DNA of 64,000 bases from Candidatus Latescibacterota bacterium (lineage in GTDB: Bacteria; Latescibacterota; UBA2968; UBA8231): positions 36,345-100,344 of the forward strand of contig JAJEIO010000062.1 in assembly GCA_022827835.1 (NCBI GenBank), written 5' to 3'. Each line of letters begins with the position of its first letter. Position 1 is the first letter of the stretch. Below the pieces are notes generated by a model, which saw nothing but the letters and a program-made list of their open reading frames with translations, searched no databases and had not been told where the DNA came from. Of the stretch, positions 8,636-18,179 are shown piece by piece. A program made the translations under genes and the position numbers.

Positions 8636-11068
8636 ATGATGCGTTTATGGAGAATATTAATAATTATTGCCATTGTCGATGGGGGAGATCCTCTCTGGGG
8701 CCACGTAGAAGATGGGGAAATCACTGGCAAGACTCTAAGAGCCATACGGATTCATTCTACTCCACCTAAAATCGACGGCCACTTAGACGATTTAATCTGG
8801 CAGCAAGCTCCTGTCTTTACAGGATTTACTCAGCGGAGACCCGATACGGGACAGGCTGCCACCGAGTCAACCACAGTGCAATTTGCCTATGACGACAAAG
8901 CGCTTTACGTCGGTGTTATGGCGTTTGATCGCCAGCCAGAGCAGATCGTGGCTCGTCTTACCCGCCGAGATCAGCGGCCAGAAGCAGATTTCGTCCAGCT
9001 TGCCATTGACGCCCACCATGACCATCAGACAAACTTTGTGTTCCAGATATATGCCGGTGGCTCCCTGATGGATGGCTATAATTACGATGATGGAGGTGGT
9101 TGGGACAGTGCTTGGGATGGGGTCTGGCAGGCGCGTCAAAGTAGGCATGAGAACGGGTGGGGTGTAGAGTACAAGATTCCCTACCAAACGCTCCGCTTCA
9201 GTCCTCAGGAGAGATACACTTGGGGCGTCAATGTAATTCGCTATATAAGTAGAAAAAAAGAGGATGTGTATTGGCGTATGGTTCCGCTTGAGCAAAGCGG
9301 TTGGCCATCGCACTTTGGCCATCTTGAAGGTATTGAGCAGATTGTTCCCCCTAAACCCTTGGAGATTATGCCTTATATCGTCGGCCGATCCACCTTTATC
9401 TCCGACGATGTATCCGCTAGCCGTGATCTCTTCAGCAATCTGGGGGTTAATATGCGCTACGGACTGACCTCGAGCCTCTCTCTTAACGCCACCGTCAATC
9501 CAGACTTCGGGCAGGTGGAAGCCGATCCGGCCGTGCTAAACCTTTCAGTTTTTGAGACCTTCTTTGAGGAGCGGCGCCCCTTTTTCGTAGATGGTGCCGA
9601 GAATTTCCGAACGCCTATCCAGCTTTTCTATTCCCGTCGCATTGGCAAGCAGCCCGGCTTCAATAGCATCCCCAGTGGCTTCCGGATGGTGGAGCGGCCA
9701 GATTTTACCACCATTTTAGGAGCAGTTAAAATAGTGGGCAAGACGGCCGGCAAGACGAGCTTTGGGTTAATGGAAGCACTTACGGCTAGAGAGTATGCAT
9801 CTCTGGAGAGTGTGGGGGAAGAAACAAAACGTCGTAATTTTCTTCTTGAGCCGCGCTCGCATATCTTGGTTGGCCGAGTACAGCAGGATCTTTTTCAAGG
9901 CAACTCTCACATTGGCCTGACAGGTACGAGTCTCAACCGACACAAGGCTGCAGACGCTTACTCTGGGAGTGTGGATTGGTGGCTGCGTTCGGGGCAGAAC
10001 GAATACGATTTCTCGGGACAGATCGCCAGTAGCCAAGCCGGATCGGCAGCGGATCGGAAGAGGGGGTGGGGCAGCGAGATGGCTGTGGGCAAGCGGAGTG
10101 GCTGGCTACAAGGAGGATTCCATTGGGAAGCCTATTCAAAAGATTTCGAAATCAATGATCTAGGTTTTCTATGGCGGAACAACTACTACGAAACTCGGTT
10201 TCAACTCCAGTTTCGCAAGGATCGTCCCTGGAATTTTTTCCGTCGGAACAGACTGAACATCAATCAGTGGAGACGTCGGAATTTTGATGACGTGGTACTG
10301 GCAAACGGCATCGGCTTGAGCACTTGGCATCAGTTTAGTAATTATTGGGACATCTCTGGAGCAATTAACCATGATTTCCGCACTCAAGACGATCTAGATA
10401 CCCGGGGTGGGCCGCTCATCGTACGGCCCGCTAGAACAGCTTTTGATCTTAGTATCAGAAGCGATGATCGGCGAGCCATAAGTAGCCAACTCTACTCTTC
10501 TTGGGGAAACGACGCGGAAGGTAGCACTTGGCGCACGATGGGATTGGGAGTAGAAATTAAACCAGCTTATTATATAGAGTGTTACTTTCAGCCAAGCTAT
10601 CAATGGGGTTTCGATGATGCACAGTGGGTTGGGAATATAGACGTGGATGGGGATGGCATAGTTGAACACTTCGTATATGGAACACTGAATAGCAAGACCC
10701 TAGATCTGACTACCCGACTCAATGTAATCTTCAGCCGGGATCTGAGTCTAGAGCTCTATTTGCAGCCTTTTCTGGCGGTTGGTGCCTACAAACATTTCAA
10801 GGAACTAGCGAGACCGGATTCGTATATGTTTACCCCCTATACAGAGTTGGACTACAATCCCGATTTCCGCCACCGTTCACTGCAGAGTAACATGGTACTA
10901 CGTTGGGAATACCGTCCGGGAAGTACCTTGTTCTTGGTGTGGTCCCAAGCGAACAGTGCGTTCTCTTCAGATCCTTCCTTCCTCCCGCTGAAGAATATAG
11001 GTGAGAGTTTTCTAGACGATGGTTCGGATATTTTCTTTATTAAGGTAAATTACTGGCTATCATTGTAA
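8636..11068 (+). CDS. outer-membrane protein: CBM9-like domain plus DUF5916 barrel
   Basis: An 810-residue secreted protein. ATG at 8636 has GAGAGGA six bases upstream and gives a signal peptide (MMRLWRILIIIAIV). Residues about 40-230 match a carbohydrate-binding family 9-like domain: PPKIDGHLDDLIWQQA, FAYDDKALYVGVMAFD and YKIPYQTLRF. The remainder fits DUF5916: LNATVNPDFGQVEADPAVLN, FFEERRPFFVDGAENF, then long alternating beta strands typical of an outer-membrane barrel, ending FFIKVNYWLSL. Likely a glycan or debris-binding outer-membrane protein. The DNA is visibly more AT-rich than its neighbours, which may mean recent acquisition. In-frame ATG at 8561 is less likely because it has no signal sequence. 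Confidence 0.87.
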   Translation: MMRLWRILIIIAIVDGGDPLWGHVEDGEITGKTLRAIRIHSTPPKIDGHLDDLIWQQAPVFTGFTQRRPDTGQAATESTTVQFAYDDKALYVGVMAFDRQPEQIVARLTRRDQRPEADFVQLAIDAHHDHQTNFVFQIYAGGSLMDGYNYDDGGGWDSAWDGVWQARQSRHENGWGVEYKIPYQTLRFSPQERYTWGVNVIRYISRKKEDVYWRMVPLEQSGWPSHFGHLEGIEQIVPPKPLEIMPYIVGRSTFISDDVSASRDLFSNLGVNMRYGLTSSLSLNATVNPDFGQVEADPAVLNLSVFETFFEERRPFFVDGAENFRTPIQLFYSRRIGKQPGFNSIPSGFRMVERPDFTTILGAVKIVGKTAGKTSFGLMEALTAREYASLESVGEETKRRNFLLEPRSHILVGRVQQDLFQGNSHIGLTGTSLNRHKAADAYSGSVDWWLRSGQNEYDFSGQIASSQAGSAADRKRGWGSEMAVGKRSGWLQGGFHWEAYSKDFEINDLGFLWRNNYYETRFQLQFRKDRPWNFFRRNRLNINQWRRRNFDDVVLANGIGLSTWHQFSNYWDISGAINHDFRTQDDLDTRGGPLIVRPARTAFDLSIRSDDRRAISSQLYSSWGNDAEGSTWRTMGLGVEIKPAYYIECYFQPSYQWGFDDAQWVGNIDVDGDGIVEHFVYGTLNSKTLDLTTRLNVIFSRDLSLELYLQPFLAVGAYKHFKELARPDSYMFTPYTELDYNPDFRHRSLQSNMVLRWEYRPGSTLFLVWSQANSAFSSDPSFLPLKNIGESFLDDGSDIFFIKVNYWLSL

Positions 11069-11230
11069 TTGGATTATTGCGAAACCGATAAAAGTCCATC
11101 CCTATATCTGTCCAAACAAGGGACAACTACATAGGCCGTGTTCCTACTTGAATAGCCTTGGCATTTTGCCTATCCTATCCCGTTCGCGGCCTAGGAGTCG
11201 ATAATTTTCCATCAACCCAAGGAGGTTAGA

Positions 11231-11686
11231 ATGACCAAGCGTTTGCAGGGGAGTTTTCTCATAGTAGTGCTTTTCAGCCTGTTTCTTTTAGCCGGATGTT
11301 ATCACGCGACCATTGATACTGGGCTTGCTCCGGGGCATAAGACGGTGGAGATGTGGAAGCATAGCTGGATAGCTGGCCTCGTGCCGCCCTCGGTGGTCGA
11401 AGCGCAGAACGAGTGCGAAAATGGCGTAGCTAAAGTTGAGACGCAGCAGAGCTTTTTGAACGGACTGGTAAATGTGCTTACCGGTGGGATATACACGCCT
11501 ATGACGGTAATAGTGACGTGTGCTGCTGACGACATGTCCTCGGCGGCTGTGGATTCCGCGTCGGTTGTCACTGTGCCCTATGGCTCGGATTACGAAGAAA
11601 TCATGGATGCTTTTGGCCAAGCTGCTGATAAGGCGGTGGCTGCCGAGCAGCCCGCGTACGTGCAATTCAAGCGCGATTCACTGTAA
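11231..11686 (+). CDS. Bor-like lipoprotein
   Basis: A 151-residue lipoprotein with a strong ribosome site (AAGGAGG). The signal peptide ends in the lipobox LLAGC at about residues 19-23. The mature start YHATIDTGLAPG and the following KTVEMWKHSWIAGLVPP closely resemble the Bor family first described from phage lambda, an outer-membrane lipoprotein linked to serum resistance. The middle contains NECENGVAKVETQQSFLNGLVNVLTGGIYTPM, also as in Bor relatives, and the C-terminal 50 residues are an unrecognised extension. Probably a free-standing transcription unit: 162 bases precede it and a strong hairpin terminator follows. Confidence 0.8.
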   Translation: MTKRLQGSFLIVVLFSLFLLAGCYHATIDTGLAPGHKTVEMWKHSWIAGLVPPSVVEAQNECENGVAKVETQQSFLNGLVNVLTGGIYTPMTVIVTCAADDMSSAAVDSASVVTVPYGSDYEEIMDAFGQAADKAVAAEQPAYVQFKRDSL

Positions 11687-11693
11687 CAATGAA

Positions 11694-11753
11694 CCGGCCT
11701 CCGCGTTATGTGTGACGACGCGGAGGCCGGCCGTTATCTTTTGTTAATTTTTT
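11694..11753 (+). terminator. intrinsic terminator after Bor-like gene
   Basis: A perfect 13-base-pair inverted repeat, CCGGCCTCCGCGT at 11694-11706 and ACGCGGAGGCCGG at 11718-11730, with an 11-base loop. It is followed by T-rich sequence, with a seven-T run at about 11747-11753. It lies 8 bases after the Bor-like stop codon and before a convergent gene, so it may act in both directions. Confidence 0.8.
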
Positions 11754-11812
11754 TACGCTTTCTCGAATTCCCTCCGTCGGTATAATCCCAATCCTCCTAG
11801 AACACCCACGCC

Positions 11813-12946
11813 TTAAAACTCCATATACGGCTCAGACTCAATCGGCGTAAACAGCTTCGGCTGATATTGTTCCATCATAACATCCTCGCGCAACTCTACG
11901 CCCCAACCTGGACCTTCAGGTGGTACACAATGTCCATCGATTACTTCAATAGGCTGCGTAAGCACTTTGTTGTATCGATCAATGGACGACACAAAAATTT
12001 CCTGCATCAAACTGTTGTGAATACACAGATCCAAATGCAAGCTGGCGATTGTTGAAATCGGCCCATTGGAATTGTGTGGGGCGACTGTCACGTAATATGT
12101 TTCGGCCATTGCGGCAATTTTCTTCAATTCAGTGATGCCGCCCGCGTGACAAATATCCGGCTGAATAATCCCGACCGCATTCAATTCCAACAGCGGGCGA
12201 AAATCCCAGCGAGTGTACAACTGCTCACCCGTCGCAATGGGCACATTTACTTCGCGGGCAAATTGCGCTAGCGCTTCTGGATTATCCCACAAAATCGGCT
12301 CTTCCATCCACGCAATGTTATAGGGTTCCAATTCCTGCGCCACTCGTCGTGCGCTCCATATGTTCAAGCGCGCGCGAATGTCGATTCCGATTTCAATTTG
12401 CGATCCTGCCGTTTCGCGTGCCGCTTCCACAAGGGCGACGCCGTGTTGAATGCGCTCGATGGTGGCCACCTGTGCGCCTCTAAAAGGGTAAAACTTCAAC
12501 GCCTCATAGCCCTGATCTACCACCCGCTTGACGCCCTCGGCGATCCCTTCAGGCGTGTTATCCTTTCTCGGCCAGCCATTGGCGTACATGCGAATTTTGT
12601 CGTGTGATTTTCCTCCTAACAGTTCATACACTGGGACGCCCAAGGCTTTGCCTTTAATGTCCCACAACGCCAGATCAATCGCACTAATCGCACTCGTTGT
12701 TACCGCTCCCCCCGACCACGTCACGCGTCGGTACAACGAGGTCCAAATTCGCTCAATTTCAAACGGATTTTTGCCCAGCAGAAACCGTTTGAACGCCGCA
12801 AATTCGCCGAGTAAGGCGTCGTCTTTGTATTGCAAACTCGCCTCGCCCCAGCCGTGAATACCGGCGTCAGTTTCGATTTTCACAAACATCCAATTGTTGG
12901 TCCCTTCCGACCCTATCCGCCTCACCTGCAAATCAGTAATCTTCAT
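11813..12946 (-). CDS. enolase-superfamily (mandelate racemase/muconate lactonizing) enzyme
   Basis: A 377-residue sugar-acid dehydratase-like enzyme. The N-terminal capping domain (MKITDLQVRRIG) and ALWDIKGKALGVPVYELLGG are typical. Metal ligands Asp189 (IDIRAR), Glu215 or 216 (WMEEP) and Glu241 (ATGEQL) are present, as is His291 in APHNSNGP. It resembles galactonate dehydratases, but the residue two after the first metal ligand is Arg191 where those enzymes have a catalytic His, so that specific activity is doubtful. It is the last cistron of the ABC transporter run, 73 bases after the gamma-glutamyltranspeptidase. Its DNA is more AT-rich than the transporter genes, hinting at separate origin. 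Confidence 0.85.
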   Translation of the reverse strand: MKITDLQVRRIGSEGTNNWMFVKIETDAGIHGWGEASLQYKDDALLGEFAAFKRFLLGKNPFEIERIWTSLYRRVTWSGGAVTTSAISAIDLALWDIKGKALGVPVYELLGGKSHDKIRMYANGWPRKDNTPEGIAEGVKRVVDQGYEALKFYPFRGAQVATIERIQHGVALVEAARETAGSQIEIGIDIRARLNIWSARRVAQELEPYNIAWMEEPILWDNPEALAQFAREVNVPIATGEQLYTRWDFRPLLELNAVGIIQPDICHAGGITELKKIAAMAETYYVTVAPHNSNGPISTIASLHLDLCIHNSLMQEIFVSSIDRYNKVLTQPIEVIDGHCVPPEGPGWGVELREDVMMEQYQPKLFTPIESEPYMEF

Positions 12947-13019
12947 TTTTATCCTCCGTCGTATTTAGGCAGTAGCCTTCAGATATCCATGATGTGGGTG
13001 AAAATCACCCAAAGACGAG

Positions 13020-14636
13020 CTATACGCCCGCGGCCCAGCCATTGCCCCCAGCGCGTACCTTGCCCTCGCTTTTGAGCACCTCGGCACCGTGCGCACCGCC
13101 GGCTACCGCTTCTCTTACCAGCACCCGGTGGCCCATTTCTCTTAGGGTTTGCACAATCGCCGGGTCGATGCCGCGCTTTAGTTCGAGGGGTTCTTGGGCT
13201 TCGGCGTTGAGTCGGAGGGCTGTGGCGGCTCCCAAGGCGGTGGCGTTGAAGTCGATAATGCGCTGGCCGAGTTGGGCACCGACGCTGATGATGCGGCGAC
13301 CGCCGGGTAGGCCGATGGCCACGTCGCGCTGGGGCAGGCGCAAGATCATGGGGACCACGTTGTTGAGCGGACGCTTGTGCGCCGCTACGGAATTGGCCCG
13401 ACCGGGGCGGGGGTCCAAACGGCACATGCCGTGACCTAAAATAATGCCTGTGCCCGGTACGGTGAGACAGGAGCCAAAAGCTCCGCCTTGGGTGATGGTG
13501 ATGCCGACGAGATTGCCCTCGGCGTCTGCGGCTGATACGTGCAGGGTTTCGGCGACGGCTGGACCCGAGGCTTCGTACACTTGCTGATCGACCTGCTCGG
13601 GGAATTGTTGCTGGGCTTCGACGCGACCGGCGGCGTAGTCCTTGCTCAGCAAGCGCTCCACTGGCACATCGACGAAATCGGGGTCGCCGACGTAGCGCAG
13701 GCGGTCGCGCCAAGCCTGTTTGACGACCTCGGCTAGCTGGTGCCAGTACAAGGCTCGGTCGTCGGGCACCACGGGCAGGCACTCCAGCATGTGCAGTATC
13801 TGGAGGGCGGAGAGGCAGCCGTTGGGCAAAATTGGTCCGTACACTGGCACGTCGCGGTAGGTGATTTGGTATGGCTCGGTCAGACGCGGCTCAAAGTCAG
13901 CCATATCCTCGCGGGTGAGGGCACCGCCGCTGGCTTGGACATAATCGCCGATGGTGCGGCCCAATTCGCCGTCGTAAAAGTCGCGCCAGCCGGCTTGAGC
14001 CAAACGCGCCAGAGTGCGTTCCATATCGGGGCGATGCCAAATGTCGTCGGGGCTGGGCAACTCGCCTTGCGGTGCGAGGTGGCTGAACGTTGCAGGGAAG
14101 CGGCGCAGAATGGCTTCTTGGTTGCGGATGGTATTGGCTAGGGCCGGGCCGTAGGGAAAGCCGTCGGCGAGTAGCCCTTGAGCCGGGGCAACGATTGAGG
14201 CCCAAGGCAATTGCCCCCAGCGTTCGTGCAAGAAGCCCATGCCAGCCATTTGGCCGGGAACGGCTATGGACTGGGGGCCGTACACGTTGGCATCGTCGCG
14301 CACGCTACAGGCGTATTCCTTTTCGTTGGTGCACATGTTGTCGCGGCGAGCCGGCAGAATGTCGTACATGTGTTCGTGGGCTGCGGCTGGAGCTACGGCA
14401 TTGGCGTCGAGCGACCAGACGCGGCCAGTGGAACCTTCTAAGACGACCGCCGCCGACATGTAGCCGCCGATGCCATTGGATTGGGGGGCCAACATGCAGC
14501 AGGCCAAACTGGTGGCCGCGGCCGCATCCATGGCGTTGCCGCCTTGGGCCAATATCTGCGCGCCAATGCGCGCCGCGGCTGGCTGCTGGGCGGACACAGC
14601 GCCGCGGTCGGCTAGTACTTGGTGTCCTTCGGTCAT
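13020..14636 (-). CDS. gamma-glutamyltranspeptidase family protein
   Basis: A 538-residue Ntn-hydrolase of the gamma-glutamyltransferase/acylase family. These are made as one chain and cleaved before a Thr that becomes the nucleophile. Here the cleavage segment is AETLHVSAADAEG, placing Thr364 at the expected distance from the downstream Asp; the usual TTH is TLH. The large-subunit signature QILAQGGNAMDAAAATS is at about 27-43, and the small subunit has GIILGHGMCRLDPRPGRANS and LPGGRRI. No signal peptide is evident, so it may act in the cytoplasm. Its place between an epimerase and an enolase-superfamily enzyme behind sugar ABC genes suggests amide or lactam cleavage rather than glutathione metabolism. 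Confidence 0.88.
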   Translation of the reverse strand: MTEGHQVLADRGAVSAQQPAAARIGAQILAQGGNAMDAAAATSLACCMLAPQSNGIGGYMSAAVVLEGSTGRVWSLDANAVAPAAAHEHMYDILPARRDNMCTNEKEYACSVRDDANVYGPQSIAVPGQMAGMGFLHERWGQLPWASIVAPAQGLLADGFPYGPALANTIRNQEAILRRFPATFSHLAPQGELPSPDDIWHRPDMERTLARLAQAGWRDFYDGELGRTIGDYVQASGGALTREDMADFEPRLTEPYQITYRDVPVYGPILPNGCLSALQILHMLECLPVVPDDRALYWHQLAEVVKQAWRDRLRYVGDPDFVDVPVERLLSKDYAAGRVEAQQQFPEQVDQQVYEASGPAVAETLHVSAADAEGNLVGITITQGGAFGSCLTVPGTGIILGHGMCRLDPRPGRANSVAAHKRPLNNVVPMILRLPQRDVAIGLPGGRRIISVGAQLGQRIIDFNATALGAATALRLNAEAQEPLELKRGIDPAIVQTLREMGHRVLVREAVAGGAHGAEVLKSEGKVRAGGNGWAAGV

Positions 14637-14660
14637 GTGGATCTCCTCTGCACCACTACG

Positions 14661-15689
14661 CTAGCCAAAGCGCACGCCCGTCGGGATAATCCCCACGTCC
14701 TCGCCGCGCCGCATGGCCTCAGCCGCGTCGAGGATGCTCGCCAAGTCGTGCTTGGGTTCAAACCCCAATTTTTGCTTGATGTTGGTCAAATCCAGCTCGA
14801 AGTAGTTCCAATCCGGCCGCCGCGCATCGGCGTAGCCCAGACCGAAGCGCTCGGCAAGATAGGGTACGGTCTCGCTCCAATCGAACAGCGCGGCCCCGCC
14901 TAGATTAAACACCTCGCCCACGGCTTCGTCCCGCTCTAGCGCCAACACCAGCCCTTGGACGATGTCGCGCACGTCGGCATACACCTGCCGATAGGGCCGC
15001 CCGTCTGGATTGCGCGATAGCAGGAACTGCTCCTCGCCCGTCCACTGCGTCTTGAACTCCTCGGCTCCCTCTCGGTCCTTGAACTGCTCATAAACCGGTC
15101 CGAACAAAAACAGATGCGGCAAGCCGTTTTCGTCGAGGAATTCACCCGGCTCAATAATCGTGGCAAAGCGCGTGGTCACCGACGGCAGCCCGAACTGCAA
15201 GTGATAGCTCATCACCAGTTCCTCGCCGATCCACTTGGTCAGGAAGTAGGGCATCGTCTGGTAGCGGGCGACTTGGTCTTCGCGGATTGGCTCTTCAAAG
15301 CAGCGGCCGTTGTAGGGATTTTCCCAGTAAATCGCCTCGGTGGAAGCATAGACCAAGCGGTGCAAATTGGGCGTCAGCTCGCGGATGGACTCCAGCACGT
15401 TGATGGTGCCCATGCCGTTGATTTCGAGGTATTCGCGGTTGTCGAAGGGGCCGCCAAAGGCCGCGGCGATGTGATACACCGCATCGACTCCTTCGACGGC
15501 GCGGCGCACGTCGGCGAGATTGCGCAAATCGCCTTCGATGGTCTCGACGCGGTCAAAACTGTCGAGCTTGTGGGCGCGGCTTTGGTCGCCGGGATAGACA
15601 AACGAGCGGATGTCGTGCCCTTTGTCGAGCAAAGCTCTTGCCAAATTGGCTCCGACGCGGCCGGTGCCGCCGGTGATTAGGATTTTCAC
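14661..15689 (-). CDS. NAD-dependent epimerase/dehydratase (extended SDR)
   Basis: A 342-residue extended SDR. The N-terminal ITGGTGRVGANLA is the dinucleotide-binding loop, GDLRNLADV the Asp-containing adenine contact, and the catalytic triad is represented by YASTEAIYW (Ser/Thr) and the YxxxK motif in PYFLTKWIGEE. The long C-terminal half with YADVRDIVQGLVLAL and FNLGGAALFDW is the sugar-nucleotide-binding region of the family. Probably cytoplasmic oxidation, epimerisation or dehydration of a sugar. It follows the RbsA-like ATPase by 31 bases and precedes the gamma-glutamyltranspeptidase by 24, so is likely co-transcribed with the importer. Confidence 0.87.
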   Translation of the reverse strand: MKILITGGTGRVGANLARALLDKGHDIRSFVYPGDQSRAHKLDSFDRVETIEGDLRNLADVRRAVEGVDAVYHIAAAFGGPFDNREYLEINGMGTINVLESIRELTPNLHRLVYASTEAIYWENPYNGRCFEEPIREDQVARYQTMPYFLTKWIGEELVMSYHLQFGLPSVTTRFATIIEPGEFLDENGLPHLFLFGPVYEQFKDREGAEEFKTQWTGEEQFLLSRNPDGRPYRQVYADVRDIVQGLVLALERDEAVGEVFNLGGAALFDWSETVPYLAERFGLGYADARRPDWNYFELDLTNIKQKLGFEPKHDLASILDAAEAMRRGEDVGIIPTGVRFG

Positions 15690-15720
15690 GTTGCACCTCT
15701 TTAGGTAGGGATGAATGGCT

Positions 15721-17211
15721 TTAGCTGGCGCTGGGCAGGGCGCTGGCCAAGAGTTTTTCCGGCGTGGCCTCGGATCGTGTGTACTCGGCGGCGATCCGTC
15801 CCTCGCGCATCACGTACACTCGGTCGCACAGCCCCAGGATTTCGGGCATTTCCGAGGAGAGGACCACGATTGCCAGCCCTTGGCGCGCCAGCCCGTCTAG
15901 CAATTGGTAAATCTCGGCTTTGGCACCGACGTCTATTCCTCGGGTCGGCTCGTCGACGAGCAGCACTCGCAAGTTTTCCTTGAGCAGCCAGCGGGCCAGC
16001 AGTGCCTTTTGCTGATTGCCGCCGCTGAGCCGCGCGATGGTCTGCTCTTGGTCGGGGGGACGCAGGCGCAGGCGTGCGACGAGTGCGCCGACTTGCTGCC
16101 GCTCCATGCCTACCTGCACGTGGCCGGCGCGGCAGAATTGCTCTAAGGCCGCGACGCTCGCGTTTGCGCGCACGCTTTGCTGTGCGAAGAGGCCGTCGGC
16201 CCGGCGATCTTCCGGTACTAGGCCCAACCCGAGGGTGCGCGCTTGCGGCGGTGCATTTGCCGGTACGGCGATTCCGTCGATGGTGATAGTTCCAGCGCGG
16301 CGGCGATCTGCGCCCATCACGGCTCGCGCTAGTTCCGTCCGTCCCGCGCCCATCAGCCCGGAAAACCCGACGATTTCCCCGGCGCACACCCTGAAGGAAA
16401 TGTCCTGCACCCGATCAGTGGTCAACCCCTCCGCCTCCAGCGCACACGGCCCCGGTGTACGATCGGCCGCGGGAAAACCCTGCCCCAATTCCCTCCCGAC
16501 CATCAGCGCGATAAGCTGCTCTTCGTCGAGGTCGGCGGCTGGCTCGCAGGCGACGCGTTCTCCGTCGCGCAAGACCGTCACCCGATCGGCCAGCGCCATG
16601 ACCTCTGAAAGCTTGTGCGATACATAGACCACGCCGACGCCTCGCGCCTTGAGCCGGGCAATGAGCGCAAAGAGCTTGTCGATCTCGCGCGTACTCAGGG
16701 CCGAGGTCGGCTCGTCCATGATGATTACTTGGGCGTCGCACGCCAGTGCTCGCGCGATTTCGACCAATTGCTGCGCGGCCACGCCAAGGTGGCCGACCTT
16801 GGTCTGCGGATCAACTGCTAGCCCGACCTCGGACAATAGCGTTGCTGAAGCGTCATAGAGCGCGTTCCACTGGACGCGGCCGCCGCGTCCGTGCGGCAGG
16901 CGACCGAAGAACAAATTCTCAGCCACCGATAGCGAAGGGACTAGTTCTAATTCTTGATAAACGACCGCTAGGCCGTGGTCTATGGCTTGGCGCGGATGGC
17001 GGATATCTACGGGACGGCCCGCAATCTGGTAGCGGCCTTGGTCGCGGTGGTACACGCCGGCCGCGATTTTGATCAAGGTGCTCTTGCCAGCGCCGTTTTC
17101 GCCGACCAGCGCGTGGACTTCTCCCGGCTGCACTGCAAAGTCAACGCCTTTGAGCGCATAGACGCCGGGGAAGCGCTTGTGAATGTCCTCTAGGGAGAGT
17201 AGGGGCGTCAT
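15721..17211 (-). CDS. CUT2 sugar ABC transporter, duplicated ATP-binding protein (RbsA-like)
   Basis: A 496-residue protein with two fused ABC domains, as in RbsA, MglA and XylG. The first has Walker A GENGAGKST (37-45), an LGVAAQQLVEIARAL signature and Walker B IIMDEPTSALS. The second has the degenerate Walker A GLMGAGRTEL, a proper LSGGNQQKALLARWL signature and VLLVDEPTRGIDVGAK. It energises uptake through the permease encoded upstream. Its start overlaps the permease stop (ATGA). The fused architecture belongs to CUT2 importers and is not expected to serve the CUT1 permeases further upstream. Confidence 0.93.
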   Translation of the reverse strand: MTPLLSLEDIHKRFPGVYALKGVDFAVQPGEVHALVGENGAGKSTLIKIAAGVYHRDQGRYQIAGRPVDIRHPRQAIDHGLAVVYQELELVPSLSVAENLFFGRLPHGRGGRVQWNALYDASATLLSEVGLAVDPQTKVGHLGVAAQQLVEIARALACDAQVIIMDEPTSALSTREIDKLFALIARLKARGVGVVYVSHKLSEVMALADRVTVLRDGERVACEPAADLDEEQLIALMVGRELGQGFPAADRTPGPCALEAEGLTTDRVQDISFRVCAGEIVGFSGLMGAGRTELARAVMGADRRRAGTITIDGIAVPANAPPQARTLGLGLVPEDRRADGLFAQQSVRANASVAALEQFCRAGHVQVGMERQQVGALVARLRLRPPDQEQTIARLSGGNQQKALLARWLLKENLRVLLVDEPTRGIDVGAKAEIYQLLDGLARQGLAIVVLSSEMPEILGLCDRVYVMREGRIAAEYTRSEATPEKLLASALPSAS

Positions 17212-18179
17212 GTCGGGGGGGCGAGCAACCGTCGTAGGAGACTCTGCTTGCGGCGGGTGTCCAGATACACGGCGAGGATAATTACCGCGCCGCGCGCAAT
17301 GTCGTGGTAAAAGGACGACACGTTCAATAGCACCAAGCCGTTGGAGAGTACCGTCAGAATCAGGATGCCGATGAAAGCACCGCCGAGCGTGCCCACGCCG
17401 CCCGTCAGGCTGATGCCGCCTAAAATCACCGCGGCGATCACCTGCAACTCAAACCCTAAGCCGGCATTCGGCTGCCCGGAGTTGAGGCGCGAGGCTAAGA
17501 TGAAGGCGCTCAGCGCCGCCAGTACTCCGCCGAGCACAAAGACCAAGACGCGCGTGCGATCGACGGCCAGGCCCGCGAGCCGCGCCGCTTGGATGTTGCC
17601 GCCGATGGCGTAGATATAGCGGCCGAGGATGGTGTGGTGGAGGACGTAGTAAAACAGCCCCAAGAGGACAAAGGTCACCAGCACCGGGATCGGGATCGGC
17701 CCCAAATGTCCAGTTCCCACTTCGATGAAGCTTTCTACTTTGCCTTGGATCGATACTGCTTGAGTGCTGACCATGGCCGCGCCGCGCAAAATCGCCATCA
17801 TGCCCAAGGTCGCGATTAGGGAGTTGATACCGGCCTTGGTGACCAACAGTCCGTTACACAGGCCGATGAGTGCTCCGGCGGCGAGTGCGGCGACCAGTGC
17901 CAGCGTCACGCTCTCGAACTGGTTGAGCACGGCCACGGCGATGATCCCGGCCACGGCTTGGGTCGAGCCGACACTCAGGTCGATCTCGCCGAGCAGGATG
18001 ATCATCACCATGCCGATTCCGGCGATGGCCACCAGCGAGGCGTCCCGCAGCACGTTTTTGATATTGACGGCCGTAAAGAATACTGGCGTCAGTAGGGAAA
18101 TTCCCACGCAGAGCAGGACCAGTGCCAGCAACAGCCCGGCCTGCTCGCTATGGAGCATCCGCGACAGTAAGCGACTCAT
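17208..18179 (-). CDS. CUT2 sugar ABC transporter permease (RbsC-like)
   Basis: A 323-residue permease of the BPD_transp_2 family with about ten hydrophobic segments. Characteristic stretches are IAGIGMVMIILLGEIDLSVG (ending in the family's conserved acidic DLSVGS), GLLVTKAGINSLIATLGMM and LGGISLTGGVGTLGGAFIG near the C-terminus, where the cytoplasmic coupling loop lies. It works with the RbsB-like binding protein encoded just upstream and the RbsA-like ATPase just downstream; both junctions are four-base ATGA overlaps, so expression is tightly coupled. Confidence 0.93.
   Translation of the reverse strand: MSRLLSRMLHSEQAGLLLALVLLCVGISLLTPVFFTAVNIKNVLRDASLVAIAGIGMVMIILLGEIDLSVGSTQAVAGIIAVAVLNQFESVTLALVAALAAGALIGLCNGLLVTKAGINSLIATLGMMAILRGAAMVSTQAVSIQGKVESFIEVGTGHLGPIPIPVLVTFVLLGLFYYVLHHTILGRYIYAIGGNIQAARLAGLAVDRTRVLVFVLGGVLAALSAFILASRLNSGQPNAGLGFELQVIAAVILGGISLTGGVGTLGGAFIGILILTVLSNGLVLLNVSSFYHDIARGAVIILAVYLDTRRKQSLLRRLLAPPT

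Noticed and set aside
12996..13010. GGGTGA-AAA-TCACCC hairpin as terminator of the transpeptidase gene
   Set aside because: Only six base pairs, a three-base loop and no T-run in either direction; the next gene is probably in the same operon.
15721..17211. The RbsA-like protein serving as ATPase for the upstream CUT1 permeases
   Set aside because: Fused double-ABC proteins pair with CUT2 permeases of the RbsC type, which is encoded with it; kept only as a remote possibility.
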